From Planococcus citri (taxonomy: Eukaryota > Arthropoda > Insecta > Hemiptera > Pseudococcidae): a stretch of DNA of 64,000 bases. Below are positions 23,088 to 35,100 of the stretch, in pieces. The stretch covers positions 24,449,230-24,513,229 of the forward strand of contig NC_088677.1 in the NCBI RefSeq assembly GCF_950023065.1, in the 5' to 3' direction. Every line of letters begins with the position of its first letter. The stretch's first letter is position 1. Position numbers and translations under genes: made by a program. The notes below the pieces were generated by a model. The model ran no database searches. It worked only from the letters and a program-made list of their open reading frames with translations, and was not told the DNA's origin.

Positions 23088-23219
23088 CAACTCGGCGTAT
23101 GCTTTCGTGGAGTCCATCTGCGCGGCTTCAGATTTTTTGCGTTCCAATTGTTTGTCAAAAACTAACAATTCAAACTTTTCCATTAGGGTACAAGTTCTTT
23201 TCAGAGTTCCATTCTTGAT
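23088..23219 (-). pseudogene. Array exon with GTAAGA donor (copy at 23.1 kb)
   Basis: Minus-strand frame reading ...KRTCTLMEKFELLVFDKQLE... then MDSTKAYAEL, ending exactly at TTG|GTAAGA. The same exon, with changed residues but intact donor, is at 32684-32828. Other copies at 26690-26815 (stops), 37290-37383 and 40640-40745 (altered donor) are damaged. The start is probably just after a CATAG acceptor, but in this copy a transposon (23238-24285) is inserted next to it. The peptide is charged and helical, with one Cys. Confidence 0.45.
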
Positions 23220-23237
23220 GATGATTTGGCGATGAGT

Positions 23238-24285
23238 TAGTCCAAGAGCTATACCACTGCGATTGGGCCGAAATAACTGAAAGCTGGGGATGGTCTCAAA
23301 AGTTAGTATACATACCCCTATTTTGAAAACACTTGGTCTGCCGATCCGCAGCTGCTGCTTTAAAGCTCAGTGAAAGCTCGAAAGTTCAAATTTTTTCTGA
23401 ACTTTCAGCTGAGAAAACTGATGGCTAAAATTGGTGCCTAATTATAGCATTTTTCGCGCTGAATCCGAATATATCGGTCTGCCGACCCATAAGTGCCGCC
23501 AAAGCCCCGCTAGACTGGGTCAAAAGGGGAGCAAATTTGACAAATTTCATGTTTTTGGGCTAAATTTTCATAAAAAGCTACAAAATCGGGTTAAAAAATA
23601 TTTTCAAGTTTTAGGCACCAAAATTTTTCAAAATTTTCATTTTTTGGGGGGTGGGGCGTGAGGGGAATAATAATGAATTCAGCAAATATGGTCTTGTGAT
23701 ATATCAAAATATATGTTTTTTGACCGTATTGTCCTCCAATATAAAAAATATTGCCATAATTGAATTCTACGACCCAAAAAACATATATTTTGATATATCA
23801 CAAGACCATATTTGCTAAATTCATTAATACTCCCTCACGCCCCACCCCCGAGAAAATGAAATTTTTTTAAAAATGTTGGTGCCTAAAAATCATCTTAGCC
23901 GTAGAGCATTTCGTTAAACTGCTTGAAAATAATTTTTAACCCGATTTTGTAGCTTATTATGAGAATTTAGCCCAAAAACATGAAATTTGTCAAATTTGCT
24001 CCCCTTTTGACCCAGTCTGGCGGGGCTTTGGCGGCACTTATGGGTCGGCAGACCGATATATTCGGATTCAGCGCGAAAAATTCTATAATTAGGCACCAAT
24101 TTTAGCCATCAGTTTTCTCAGCTGAAAGTTCAGAAAAAATTTGAACTTTCGAGCTTTCACTGAGCTTTAAAGCAGCAGCTGCGAGACCAAGTGTTTTCAA
24201 AATAGGGGTATGTATACTAACTTTTGAGACCATCCCCAGCTTTCAGTTATTTCGGCCCAATCGCAGTGGTATAGCTCTTGGACTA
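23238..24285. mobile_element. Inverted-repeat transposon, 1048 bp, 3-bp AGT target duplication
   Basis: Termini TAGTCCAAGAGCTATACCAC and its reverse complement are flanked on both sides by AGT (23235-23237 and 24286-24288). Comparison with empty array copies ('ggcgatgggtacacc') confirms the insertion point. Arms of about 500 bases are over 90 percent alike by eye. The centre (23690-23830) holds 'acatatattttgatatatcacaag' in mirrored copies. Frames in the two arms are mirror images and not protein genes. Non-autonomous. Confidence 0.88.
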
Positions 24286-25559
24286 AGTACACCTATGTTT
24301 AGGCAATAACAACAGTGTCTCTTGAAATAGGTTTCTAAACAGGTTTCTGCTCCGATACTTGTTTAATATCTTTACTTACTTACTTATTTGCTACTAATGC
24401 GTTTTTTTTCTCTTATCGTATCATTCCATTCGCTTTCACTTTTGAATGGATTTAAATATGTAAGAGATCAATATAATTATAATTCTTTAATGATACATTT
24501 TCTGCCAAGTTTTATGGGAAATATCACTCTTTAAAACCTTGTGGTTGTAAAAAAAATGAGTTCTAGTTGGAGATACGGAATTTTTTCTATGTACAGTCTT
24601 CCAACATCACCTCGCCGCTTTCTTTAAGTTGCTCTTTCATCAACTTTTCTAAAATAAAAGATCCAAAGAGATCTGCGTGGACTGAAATGAATCATGTAAG
24701 TATGAAAACGTGAGTTTTATGATATCGGAATAAGTAATTTTGCCGAATGGTTACGATTTTGGCATTTTCATTTTGAATTTGGAAAGTCACCCAACCTCCG
24801 GAGTGTTTCTGGAGGAGCGATATACGCCCTTAAGGAAATATGTAGAACACACATTCCAGAACATTGTGATTTTTTTCTCTCTGATCCCTGGTTAAGAAAA
24901 TCGTCCATAGCCATAGACCTAGCATTCAAGGACTTGTACTGACTTGAGATCATCCCTATCATAATCTAAGATAACATTAAGAGTTCTAATCAACGATTCT
25001 GGCAAATTTTCTTCGATGATCCTGCACCCATCAATTTGATCAGGGTTGGGAAAGAAAGGATGGAAGTTGAAATTTAAAGAAAAATTTAAATTTTAAATCA
25101 ACCAATAGTTAGCAATACCTAGGCTTATGTTGAAAGCAAAAACTGCTTTGCAATCAGTGAATTGTCAATGGCTTTCTCAAATTCTTTTGCGGTTTTTATA
25201 GAAGTTTGCGCATAACATCTCTTCAATTGGATGGACCCCGTGAAGTTGAAATAATTCTTTGTGATTCATTACTTTTGTATGTACATGTATCTACTTTTTT
25301 TGGCTCGAAGTAGTCAGCGTGGTGCCAAAATGTTCAAAAATTAATGAAACACCTACAGTACCTATTTAAACATTTTCAGGAAATTCAACTTCGCTCTAAA
25401 TCATCCAAAGTTGTTGTGAATTTCCAAATTTTTTCCTCGTTTCCAAAATGTAGCAATATTTTGCCATTTTAGTTACTTTGCTGGAAAACAATTCAAAAAA
25501 ACTCTCACGCATTGAGCGTGAGAAGACCGACTTTTCGTAAAATAAAAATCTTTTACGAA

Positions 25560-26060
25560 CGAATTGATCCACTTTTATTTAAACATTCATTCGCGAAAGA
25601 ACTGATTCGTACAAGTGACTCGTTCGTGAATAAATCGACTCGTATAAGTGACTCGTTCGTGAACGAATCGATTTGTACAAGTGACTCGTTCGCGAACGAA
25701 TCGAATCATACAAGTGACTCGTTCGCGAACGAATCGATTCGTACAAGTGAATCGTTCGCGAACGAATCGATTCGAACAAGTGAATCATTCGTGAACGAAT
25801 TAATTCATACAAGTGAATCGTTCGCGAACGAATCGATTCATACAAGTGATTCGTTCGCGAACGAATTGATTCATTTACTCAATTTTCGATGAATCATTCA
25901 CGAACGAATTGAATCATTTTTTCTGAATCATTCGCGAACGAATTGACATTTCTTTGTGAATCATTCGCGAACGAATTGATTCGTATTAGTGACTCATTCG
26001 CGAACGAATTAATTCATAAATTGAAGATTCGGTGGAGAATGGTTCTTTCAAAAAATTGAT
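25560..26060. repeat. 33-bp minisatellite with embedded palindromes
   Basis: Roughly 14-15 units of 'gtacaagtgactcgttcgcgaacgaatcgattc', more diverged and irregular after 25890. Each unit contains TTCGCGAA and CGAATCGATTCG palindromes, so both strands look alike. Because 33 is divisible by three, all frames stay open, which creates repetitive pseudo-proteins (SFANESIHTSD on plus, RSRTSHLYESI on minus). Neither is likely to be a gene. Confidence 0.9.
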
Positions 26061-26124
26061 CAATTCGTTCATGAATGATTCACAAAAAATTGAGGGTCGT
26101 ATACTTAATAGGAATCGAGCAAAC

Positions 26125-26446
26125 CTAGTGAGATTTCAAGTTTCATCGAAATCAGTTCAGCCATTTTCTAGGTAATGAGTTTTGAAAAATTCTGAAAAAA
26201 AATTTTGTCGCTCGACAAATTTGAAAGCTTTGAGCTTTTGAAAATTTTGTGTTCGATTACGCGCGAAAGCTACGAACTTTAGGATCATGGTACAAGTCTG
26301 GCATCATAGGAATGGTGATGGACTTGTGATACTTCAAGTTTCAGAAAAATTGATTCAGTCGTTACTCAAGGTAATGATTTTTAAGTGAAAAATGTCGAAA
26401 AAAAATTTTGTCGCTCGATAAACTTGAAAGCTTTGAACTTTTGGAA
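26125..26446. repeat. Diverged tandem duplication beside the minisatellite
   Basis: About 120 bases containing 'atttcaagtttcatcgaaat', 'ggtaatgagtttt' and 'aaaaattttgtcgctcgacaaa' followed by 'ttgaaagctttgagcttttg' occur at about 26128-26246 and again, diverged, at about 26322-26446. Together with the minisatellite this 0.9-kb block is unique in the window and looks like one insertion into the array unit. Confidence 0.65.
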
Positions 26447-27636
26447 CTTGATGATGATGGCGAAATCTCCGCTAAGTTTAGGTCGTGAAAAATTGTACAC
26501 TGTTAATCTTGCGCAAACAAATCTAAACAAAACAATGTGAGTTGTAATAATTAATATTTCAATTTCAAGTACTAGAAAATTTGCTCAAGACTTGTGATGC
26601 ATGAAGTTTATTTTTCAGAATGTGAAATCTATAGAATTTTTTTCATCCAATTCTTTCTTGTTAAATCACCTTTATCTTTCCAACTTTGTGTATACTTTCA
26701 CAGAGTTTTCTCAGCCCGGCTTCAGATTTTATGCGTTCCATTATAGTTTGTCAAAAACTAACTATTCAAACTTTCCTATTAGGGTACAAGTGCTTTTCAG
26801 AATTCCATTCTTGATGATAGGCAATGGGTACACCTATGTTGAATCAATAACAACAATATCTCTTGAAATAGGTTTCTGAATCAGATTTCTGTTCTGATCC
26901 TCGTTAAATATCTTTGCTTACTTACTTATTTGCTACCAATGCGTTGTTTTTATAAGCTGTTTAAGGTATACTTCCATTTGCTTTGATTTTTGAATGGATT
27001 TAAATAATATTACATGTGTAGGTAAATCAATAATTGAGATTCTTTAATGATACATTTTCTGTTACCAATGTTGAAACGATAACAACAATATCTCTTGAAA
27101 TAGGTTTCTAAACAGGTTTCTGCTCTGATCCTTGTTTGATATCTTTGCTTACTTACTTATTTTGCTACCAATGCGTTTTTTTTCTGACGGCTTCTGAGCA
27201 TGCTGTTCTATTTATTTACATTTTTGAATGGGTTTAAATGATGGATCAATAATTATAATTCGTCAATGATATACATTTTATGCTAAGGTTAATGGGAAAT
27301 ATCACTCTTTTAAACCTTGGTTGTAAATAACATGAGTCCGAGTCGGAGACGTGGAATTTTTTCTGTGTACCTATATAGTCTTCCAACGTCACCTCGCCGC
27401 TTTCTTCAAGTTGCTATTTCAACTTTTCCAAAATGAAAGTTTCAAGAAAATCTGCGTGAACTGAAACGTTAATCATGTTATGAAAATGTGATTTTTATGA
27501 TTTTGGAATGTGTATTTGTGTTTATTGAAATTATTTTGAGGCCGGTTTTAATTGGTTTATGATATTGGCGAATGTGAATGTGAGTTTAATAATAATTATG
27601 TAGGTATAGTGAAAATTTTCATTTTTGAATTGGATG

Positions 27637-27865
27637 TCATCCAACCTCGGGAGTGGTTCTGAAAGAGCGATGTACGCCCTTAAGGAAATAAAACACACAT
27701 TCCAGAACATTGTGATTTTTTCTCTCTGATCCCTGCTTAAGAAAATCGTGCATTGCCATAGACCTAGTATTCAAGGACTGTACTGACTTGAGGTCATCCC
27801 TATCATAATTTAAGATAACATTGAGAGTTCTAATCAACGATTCCGGTGAATTTTCTCCGATGATC
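27637..27865 (-). pseudogene. Best-preserved copy of the array's main exon (75 codons)
   Basis: The minus-strand frame enters after the acceptor GGGAGCAG at 27866 and runs without a stop to TGA at 27639-27637. Peptide features: ESLIRTLNVILNYDRDDLKS, NTRSMAMHDFLKQGSERK, LECVFYFLKGV, RTTPEVG. In units such as 34.1 kb the upstream small exon ends TCTAC|GTAAGC, leaving phase 2, which is exactly what this exon needs (one base, then ATC). Other copies at about 21780-22040, 24785-25035, 30935-31190, 33905-34035, 34970-35345 and 36115-36235 carry frameshifts, many in one A/T-run ('gattttttctctct'). In this unit the upstream donor is lost. Family not recognised. Confidence 0.5.
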
Positions 27866-28915
27866 CTGCTCCCATCAATTTATCAGGGTTGGGAAAAAAG
27901 GATGGAAGTTGAAATTTGAATAAGAATTTAATTTTTAAATAAACTAATAATTAGCAATAGGCTTGCATAGAAAGCAAAAACTGCTTTGCAATCAGTGAAT
28001 TGTCTCGCAAATGCAGATGGTTCGTATAAGATGTTGCGTATAAAATCTCTTCAATGGGGTGTACCCCGTGAAGTTGAAATTTTTCTTTGTGAGTCACTGC
28101 TTTTGTATCTACGTTTTTAGCTCGAAGCAGTCAGTGTGATGCCAAAATGTTCAAAAATTAGTGAAATACTGATTTTAAACATTTTCAGGAAATTCAACTT
28201 CGCTCTTCTTCTAAGCAAAATAAAAGAAAAAAAAGAAATTACAGATTGAATATTCATAACTTTCAAGCCTTCTTAAGATCGTCACCCAAAATTCATCAGA
28301 TTTTCCGAATTTTTTCATTGTTTTTTCCAAAATGTAGCAATATTTTGCCATTTTAGTCACTTTGCTGAAAAACAAGTCAAAACAATTAAAAAAATAAATG
28401 AATACCCCTTTTACGATTCTGAGATAGGTACATATTGTATGTATAATAGATACAGTAGATACATGCATGTAGATAATAAATTTCCGAGCCACCTCACTCT
28501 TAGTCAAAATAGACATAATTATGATTCTTCTATGTAGTGGGTCTAGCTTTTCAACAAGTTTGAAAAAAAATTGTTACGATTCAAAAATTCAATCATGCAC
28601 AAAGGTCCTTAGTTCTTTTCAGAATTCCATTTTTGATGATGATAGGTGATGGGTACTTACACCTAAATGTTGATGCGATAACAACAATATAGTTCTTGAA
28701 ATAGGTTTCTTAACAGGTTTCTGTCGTGATCCTTGTTTAATATCTTTGCTTACTTACTTATTTGCTACCATTGAGTTTTTTTTAAAAGTGTGATCACCAC
28801 GTAATGATATTTCCTGTTGAGTTTTATGAGAAATATCTCTCTTATAAACCTTGGTCGTAAAAAAAAAAAATGAAAAATGGGTCCGAGTCGGAGACGAGCA
28901 ATTTTTCCTATTTCT

Positions 28916-29021
28916 TCAGTTGCCTCTTGTTTTACGTGTATTCTTGAACTGTTTGAGTTTAATTCTCACCGGCTTGTTAGGTGATGAAAAATTATACGCT
29001 GTTAATTTCGCACAAGCGAAT
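28916..29021 (-). pseudogene. Array exon with strong TTTGTTTAG acceptor
   Basis: The minus-strand exon after ACGTTGTTTTGTTTAG starts at 29021 and reads FACAKLTAYNFSSPNKPVRI and KLKQFKNTRKTRGN to a stop at 28916. Paralogous exons, with R/N/E changes that keep the frame, lie at about 37060-37135 (FVCAKLTAYNFSRPNEPTKM) and, shorter, at 26480-26525 and 38880-38930. The acceptor is the best in the array. It lies about 190 bases downstream of the GTAAGA-donor exon in complete units; in this unit that exon has been replaced by the solo LTR at 29155. Confidence 0.45.
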
Positions 29022-29154
29022 CTAAACAAAACAACGTGAGTTGTGATAAATATTTCAATTTTAGGTAGGTACCAGAAAATGTGCTCGAGTCTTGTGATGT
29101 ACCTATAAAGTTTATTTTTCAGAATGTGAAATTCAGCAATTTTTTTCATCAATT

Positions 29155-30343
29155 TGTAAGGAGCAGATATGCCTTAACTTCGTAGAGAGGAAGTACAATA
29201 ACCTCTCGTCGGAGGTTATATCATTACCCCTCTTTCGAAGAAGTTTAACGTACTTCTCCTACATTTCTGGAGCCCAAGGTAACGTGTACGAATATCTCCG
29301 AGCGTAGGTCGCTCCAAGCTCGGATCACTCTCCTTGAACTTTCGACTATATAATCTCTCGCACAGACCATCTCGAGGTTCTTAATTTTGGCAAAGTGTAC
29401 TTGAATATGTGATAATTCTCTCCGATATGGAGTTCTCTCCGAGATGTACTTAGTGTTCGTTCTTTTCGGTTTTCAGTGCATTTTGCACATAATGTAATTT
29501 AACGTAAAATCTCTCCACTAAGTATGAGCCCCCTTAAGGATGGTTCTGTGCTTCGTTTCGGTAATTGCAAGTGCTAATTCGTTGTTCGGTTCCTACCCTC
29601 AGTAATTAACGCCGATTAATCCCTTATGGATCTAATCCGCCCGCTTTTTGATATAACCCATCGCGAGGTTAATATGTATATATTGTTGATGTGAACATTG
29701 ATTACGTTATGTCGATTAATCAATGGTGCTCTGGAAGCATCCCTTTTCGTTCCGGATCTAAGGGATGGCGACCCAATTGAATGTGTATCTACCAACCAAT
29801 ACCCTGCGACGTGCTTAGTATTAGTAGCACCCCGACGAGCAGGGAACGTGTACAGTGTTGAGGCAGGAGATGTACCCTAAATCCTGTCCGGGTTGCGTTC
29901 GCCCTATCAGTTAAAGGTAATTTGAGGAACCCCCTTTAATTGCTGTGCTTAATCTAGATCAAGTATTAACCTACTTTTCGTGTTATATCTGCCAGAACTG
30001 CTTTTCTACTAGTATAGTCTAGCATTAGATATTTATATCTATTTATACAATGTTCATGACTTCGAACCCCATGAATATTACAGCCCCACATTATGTATTA
30101 AATTATTATGCACAAAGCATTTGACTCGTGTTTTATTTCCACACGTTAATAAGAAATTGTATGTGTATAAAGGGTATTCGTAATGATCGTACAAGCACCT
30201 ATTGAGCTAGCATGGTGCAGGAAAATATCTCCTTAGGGATATTTCTCAGAAAAATAACAGGTAGTAAGTATTATATTAATCCCACCATATAGTCTTTCTC
30301 ATCTACCCTTTCTAACCTAATCATTACCAGTATCACTTTATCA
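29155..30343. mobile_element. Solo LTR, 1189 bp, AATT target duplication
   Basis: The insert begins TGTAAGGAGC, ends CTTTATCA, and is flanked by AATT on both sides (29151-29154 and 30344-30347). The empty site is readable from other units ('catcaattcttacttgtt'). There is no internal coding region, so it is a solo LTR left by recombination. It contains a TATA-like 'cgactatataatctctcgc' at about 29344. Its 3' third ('attgagctag' ... 'gatatttct') resembles the fragment at 32063-32500. Small plus-strand frames inside it (29698-29880) are not genes. Confidence 0.88.
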
Positions 30344-32062
30344 AATTCTTACTTGTTGATGATAGGCGATGGGTACACCTATGTTGAAGCAATATCCACA
30401 ACAGTATCTCTTGAAATGAGTTTCTTAACCGGAATTTCTGTTCTGATCCTTGTTTAATAACTTTGCTTACTTACTTATCTTGCTACTAATGCGTTTTTTT
30501 TTCATTCGCGAATAGTTTAAATTCAATTCGCTTTTACTTTTGAATGGATTTAAATAATATTATGTAGATCAATAATTATGATTCTTTAATGATACATACG
30601 TTTTCTGTCAAGTTTTATGGGAAATATCAATCTTTCAAACCTTGGTTGTAAAGAAATTGGGGTCCGAGGCGCACACGTGGAGTTTTTCCTATGTAGGTAC
30701 AGTTGTCCAACGTCACCTCGCCGCTTTCTTCAAATTGCTCTTTCAACTTTTCTAAAATAAAAATTCCAAGAAGATCTGCGTGGGCTGAAATTAATCATTT
30801 TATGAAAACGTGAGTTTTATGATTTCGGAATAAGTAAGTATTCGCGTTTATTGAAATTATTATTTTGAGGGCGATTTCAATTTGTTGTGATTTTGGCCAA
30901 TGCGAGTTTAATGGGAATATTCATTTTGAATAGGAAGTCATCCAACCTCGGGGGTATTTCTGGAGGAGCGGTATATGCTCTCAAGAAAATAGAAGACACA
31001 TTCCAGAACATTGTGACTTTTTCTCTCCACAGTCGCTGATCAGGAAAATGGTCCATAAACCTAGTATTCGAGGACTATGTTGATTTTTGATGTCATCCCT
31101 ATCATAAATTCATAATCCAAGATCACATTGAGAGTTCATAAGTCTAACCAATAATTCCGGCAAATTTTCTTCCAACGATCCCGCCCGTCAACTTATCTGA
31201 GTTGGGAAAAAAGGCCGGAAGTTGAAATTTGAAGAACAACGTAGATTTAAAAACACCTAATTAGCAATAGGTTTACATAAAAGCAAAAAGTAAAAACTAC
31301 TTTGCAATCAGTGAATTGTCAATGTATTTCACGGATCCCATCTGATGGATGTTTCCCGAATAAAAAAGTTCCCGAATTTTTTATTCCGAACGAAAACTTT
31401 TTCGGAGGGGGGGGGGGGGAGGACAACCTTCGAAAGTACAAACATAGGTACACCATCAAAGAAAATTCCTCGTGCTAAATTTTATTTTGGAATTTTTGGT
31501 CATTTAAAAACAATTCATAGTTCAATTAAGTATTTTTTATTGAAATGTGAAAATTTGATGAAGTACACACCGAAAGGTAATGCTTGGTTTGTTGCAGGTC
31601 TGGTTTTTGATCTGTCAAATTAATTTGTGAGGTTTTCGCCCTATTTCAGAGCTTCAAGAATAGTTTTTCACTTTCCTGGGTTGAAAAGATGCTGAATTTC
31701 ATTTCGGCTCCTCTTTATGGTAATTTTTCCAACACATGGGTAATCTTGAAATCAACCAAAGGCTCTATAAAATTTTAAAACCACCAATAATTGATTTAGG
31801 AGATCGAGTATACTTACTTGAACCAAACATACATATAGGTACCAAATTTCTGTTTTCTGCTTCAATTTTATTCAACTTTCATTTGTTTTATCGAGAAAAA
31901 AATGACTATTATTTAATTTTCTAAAATTATCAAAAACCGAAAAATGAAATTCAATATCTTAAATTCAGCTTGATGGTGTATTTATGATTGCTCTTTGAAT
32001 TTTTTTGATCTACAATTTTTTTCATCAGTTTGGATAGATAGGTAACTTACTTACTTGAAAAA

Positions 32063-32500
32063 AAGTGAACAAGAACTTCACTTGGTCTTACGATTTCGCG
32101 ATAGTTTGTTCCTCGTCAAAACGGTCGTGAGCTTCGGCTCACGTCCTTCTTTTATTATTTGAACCACTACAGCGTGGAAATATCGTTCATTAACGTACCT
32201 AATTAATAATCGTTTATTAATTATGGTACTTGGGGGGACATTATAGAATAATTCGAATGTGTATTTTACTTGATATATTTTCAATAAAATTGCATTGAAA
32301 GGCGTTGAAATGTGTTTTTATTAGAAAAGGTATCAATAATGTGTGTAAAGTGAGTTAGAATTATCTAAACTCTCCCAATTGAGCTAGTCTGGGATGTCAA
32401 GCAAATATTCACCACCTAGGGAATATTTCTTAGCCGATTTTACATAAGGAGTTTATAAATACCATCATTCTCCATTTGATAATTCTTCCTTCGACTATAA
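32063..32500. mobile_element. Diverged LTR-like insertion
   Basis: A stretch foreign to the array starts near TGAACAAGAACTTCAC and ends near CTATAACA, with array sequence on both sides. It carries a hairpin 'gtgagcttcggctcac' at about 32128, an AATAAA at about 32283, and a 3' part ('caattgagctag', 'gggaatatttctt') similar to the solo LTR at 29155. A clean target duplication was not found, so one side may have suffered a deletion. Confidence 0.55.
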
Positions 32501-32683
32501 CATGTTAATAATTTCGCACAAACAAATCTGAACAAAACAATGTGAGTTGTAATAAATATTTCGATTTCAAGTATCTACTAGAAAATGTGCTCAAGCCTTG
32601 TATGCATGTAGTTTATTTTTCACAATGTGAAATTCAGCAATTTTTTTCATCAATTCTTACTTGTTAAATTAACTTTATCTTAC

Positions 32684-32828
32684 CAACTCGGTGAACACTT
32701 TCACCGAGTCCTTCAGGGTGGCTTCAGATTTTAAGCGTTCCAATTCGTCGATAACAAACAATTCAAACTTTTCTATTAAGGTACAAGTTCTTTTCAAAAT
32801 TCCATTCTTAATCATAGGCGATGGGTAC
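32684..32828 (-). pseudogene. Array exon with GTAAGA donor (copy at 32.7 kb)
   Basis: Open minus-strand frame YPSPMIKNGILKRTCTLIEK, FELFVIDELERLKSEATLKD, SVKVFTEL, ending at TTG|GTAAGA. It aligns without gaps to the copy at 23.1 kb except for one codon in the GAT run. The downstream exon of this unit is interrupted by the LTR-like insertion at 32063-32500. Confidence 0.45.
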
Positions 32829-33001
32829 GCCTCTCTACACCTATGTTGAAGTAATAACAACAATATCTCTTGAAATAGTTTTCCAAAAACAGGTTTCTGT
32901 TCTGATCCTTGTTTAATAGCTTTGCTTACTTACTTATTTGCTACTAAAGCGTTTTTTTCCCCCAGCTGCTGATATTGTGTAGACCCATTAGGTAATAAAA
33001 A

Positions 33002-33253
33002 ATGCTTATAACTTCATCACAATACATCTTAGACATCTCTTTTATGGTTTATACTGGTGTTTATAACTTTCCCCAAAACAATTCTCATCCATACAGTACC
33101 AGATCACGAGGTAACCTCAGAACTCCCCACTACCGTACCAAACCTTTTCAATGTAGTGCTGTATCATCTGCAGCAAAAGTATACAATCAGATCCCAAAGA
33201 ATATAAAAAATCTGCCAACTGCAAAAAAATTCAAAAATGCACTTGAAGATTAG
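33002..33253 (+). pseudogene. C-terminal fragment of a LINE reverse transcriptase ORF
   Basis: The frame contains HPYSTRSRGNLRTPHYRTKP, then AAKVYNQIPKNIKNLPTAKK and FKNALED-stop. This order (H-Y-x-TR, a basic/aromatic middle, 'Y/WN-x-IP-x-x-IK', 'F-K-x-x-L') is the familiar carboxy end of jockey/CR1-type non-LTR retrotransposon ORF2 proteins. Only the tail is present, as expected for 5'-truncated LINE copies. After the stop come about 100 bases, then the CCTCCAG-type repeat. It sits in the array in plus orientation. Confidence 0.65.
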
Positions 33254-35100
33254 CTGATAACTAACAAGTAAACTACCTGAACCGGCAGAGACGAAAATGA
33301 ACGAATCAAAGCTAGATCGAAAGGGGACCACTTCGGGACCCCAAATCCAAAATTTCAAGTGCTAAAGTTGATTTCTCGATTTTTGGTGAATTTTTGAAAA
33401 TTTAAAAATCCAAAAAATTATCAATTAATACCAAAAATAGAAAATATTGATGAAAAATGGATTTTTTCGGGAAGTGGTTCAGATGGTGTCCCTAACTCAT
33501 TTTCGACTATCGAAATTCGTAAAACTTCAAATTCCAGTCATTCTGGAGCCTCCAGCGATTTTTTATCATTTCTCCAGAAACTTTAAATTACCGCAGAACG
33601 ACTAAAAATCAACTTTAGCACAAATAACTTCATTTGCGGGGCCTATGTGGGCTGCCTTTAACCATTTTTTGTGGTTGTCACGAAAATCTGCGTCTGCCGG
33701 TTCAGATGTGTGTATTTTTGCCCGTTGGAAAAAAACAACAAAATTTGGAAATGTTGAATATAGTCCATCTTTTGCGATGGTACCTATCTGAAATCGAGCT
33801 CCGACCTATTTTCGACGTTCCGAATAGGTAAAACCCCCATTTCGACCATTCTGGAGCGTCCAGCGATTTTTTATCATTTCTCCAGAAATTTGGAATTGCT
33901 AAAAATGATCCATATACCTAGTATTCGAAAACTGTATTGACTCGAGGTCATCCCTATCATAATCTAAGATAATATTGAGAGTTCTAATCGACGATTCCGG
34001 TGAATTTTCTCCGACGATCCCGCTCATAAACTTATCAGGGTTGGGGAAAAAGGCCAAAAGTCAAAATTTAGATTTAAAATCGAATAATTAGCATTAGGCT
34101 TACGTAGAAAGCAAAAACTTCTTTGCAATCAGTGAATTGTCAATGGCTTTTACAAATAGTTGTGTGTAGCCTATCGCTTTCCTGGCAGCATTTTTTTGCC
34201 GCTGCTCCCCATTCGCGTCCAACATTATAGATATCTTCATTGTTCAATTTTCACTGTGAAATGAAAATTTGATAAAGTTTAGATAGAAAGGTAATACTAC
34301 TCGGTTTATGAAGGTCTAGTTTGTGATCTGTCAAATTAATTGGTAGTGCTTTGGCATCATTTCAGAGCTTCCAGAAGATTTTTTCACTTTGCTGGGTTGA
34401 AAAGATGCTGAATTTCATTTCGGCCCCTTTTTATGGCAATTTTTCCAAGAAATGAGTGATCTTAAAATCAACCGAAGGCTCTATCAAGTGTCAAATCCGC
34501 CACTAATCCATTTAGGAGATCAAGAATGCTTGAGGCGTATATCAAATGTCTGCTTTCTACTTTAATTTTCAATTTTATTCAACTTTCATTTGTTCCATCG
34601 AGAGAAATTGACTCGTTGTTGAATTTTATAAAGTCGTCAAAAATCGAAAAATAAAATTCACTATCTGAAATTCAGTTAGGTGGTGTATTTATGAGTGCTA
34701 ACCCTAGTGTCACCAGATTATCCATTTTGATCTTTTATTTAAAAAATTGTCAGATTAGGCGCTCTTTCGTCAACTTTTCTAAAACAAAAGTTCCAAGAAG
34801 ACCTGCATGGACTGAAATTAATCATTTCGTAAAAACATTAGTTTTATGATTTCGGAATAAGTATTTGCGTTCGTTGAAAATTATTTTGTGGCCGATTTTA
34901 ATTGTTTATGATTTGGGCTAAGTGAGTTTAATGTAAATTTTAATTTTGAATGTTGGAAGTCACCCAACCTCGGGGGGTGTTTCTGGAGGAGCGGTATGCA
35001 TCTTCGAGGAAATAGAAGACACTTTTAAGAACATCGTGATTTTTTTCTTTATAATCCCTGATTAAGAAAATGGTCCATAGACCTAGTATTCAAGGACTAT

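Noticed and set aside
23431..24099. Paired ORFs starting MVPNY.IFRAESEYIGLPTHK on both strands
   Set aside because: Duplicate reading of transposon arms. The long open frames are too few and lack splice or transposase features.
25512..25892. 126-codon plus-strand frame and 88-codon minus-strand frame
   Set aside because: Both are by-products of a 33-bp tandem repeat whose length is divisible by three. The repeat is palindromic, so both strands stay open.
25560..26060. Regular about 33-bp repeats resembling a CRISPR array
   Set aside because: The repeats are contiguous with no unique spacers, the context is eukaryotic, and no cas genes are present.
29698..29880. 60-codon ORF with GC-rich composition
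   Set aside because: Lies wholly inside the solo LTR; solo LTRs are non-coding.
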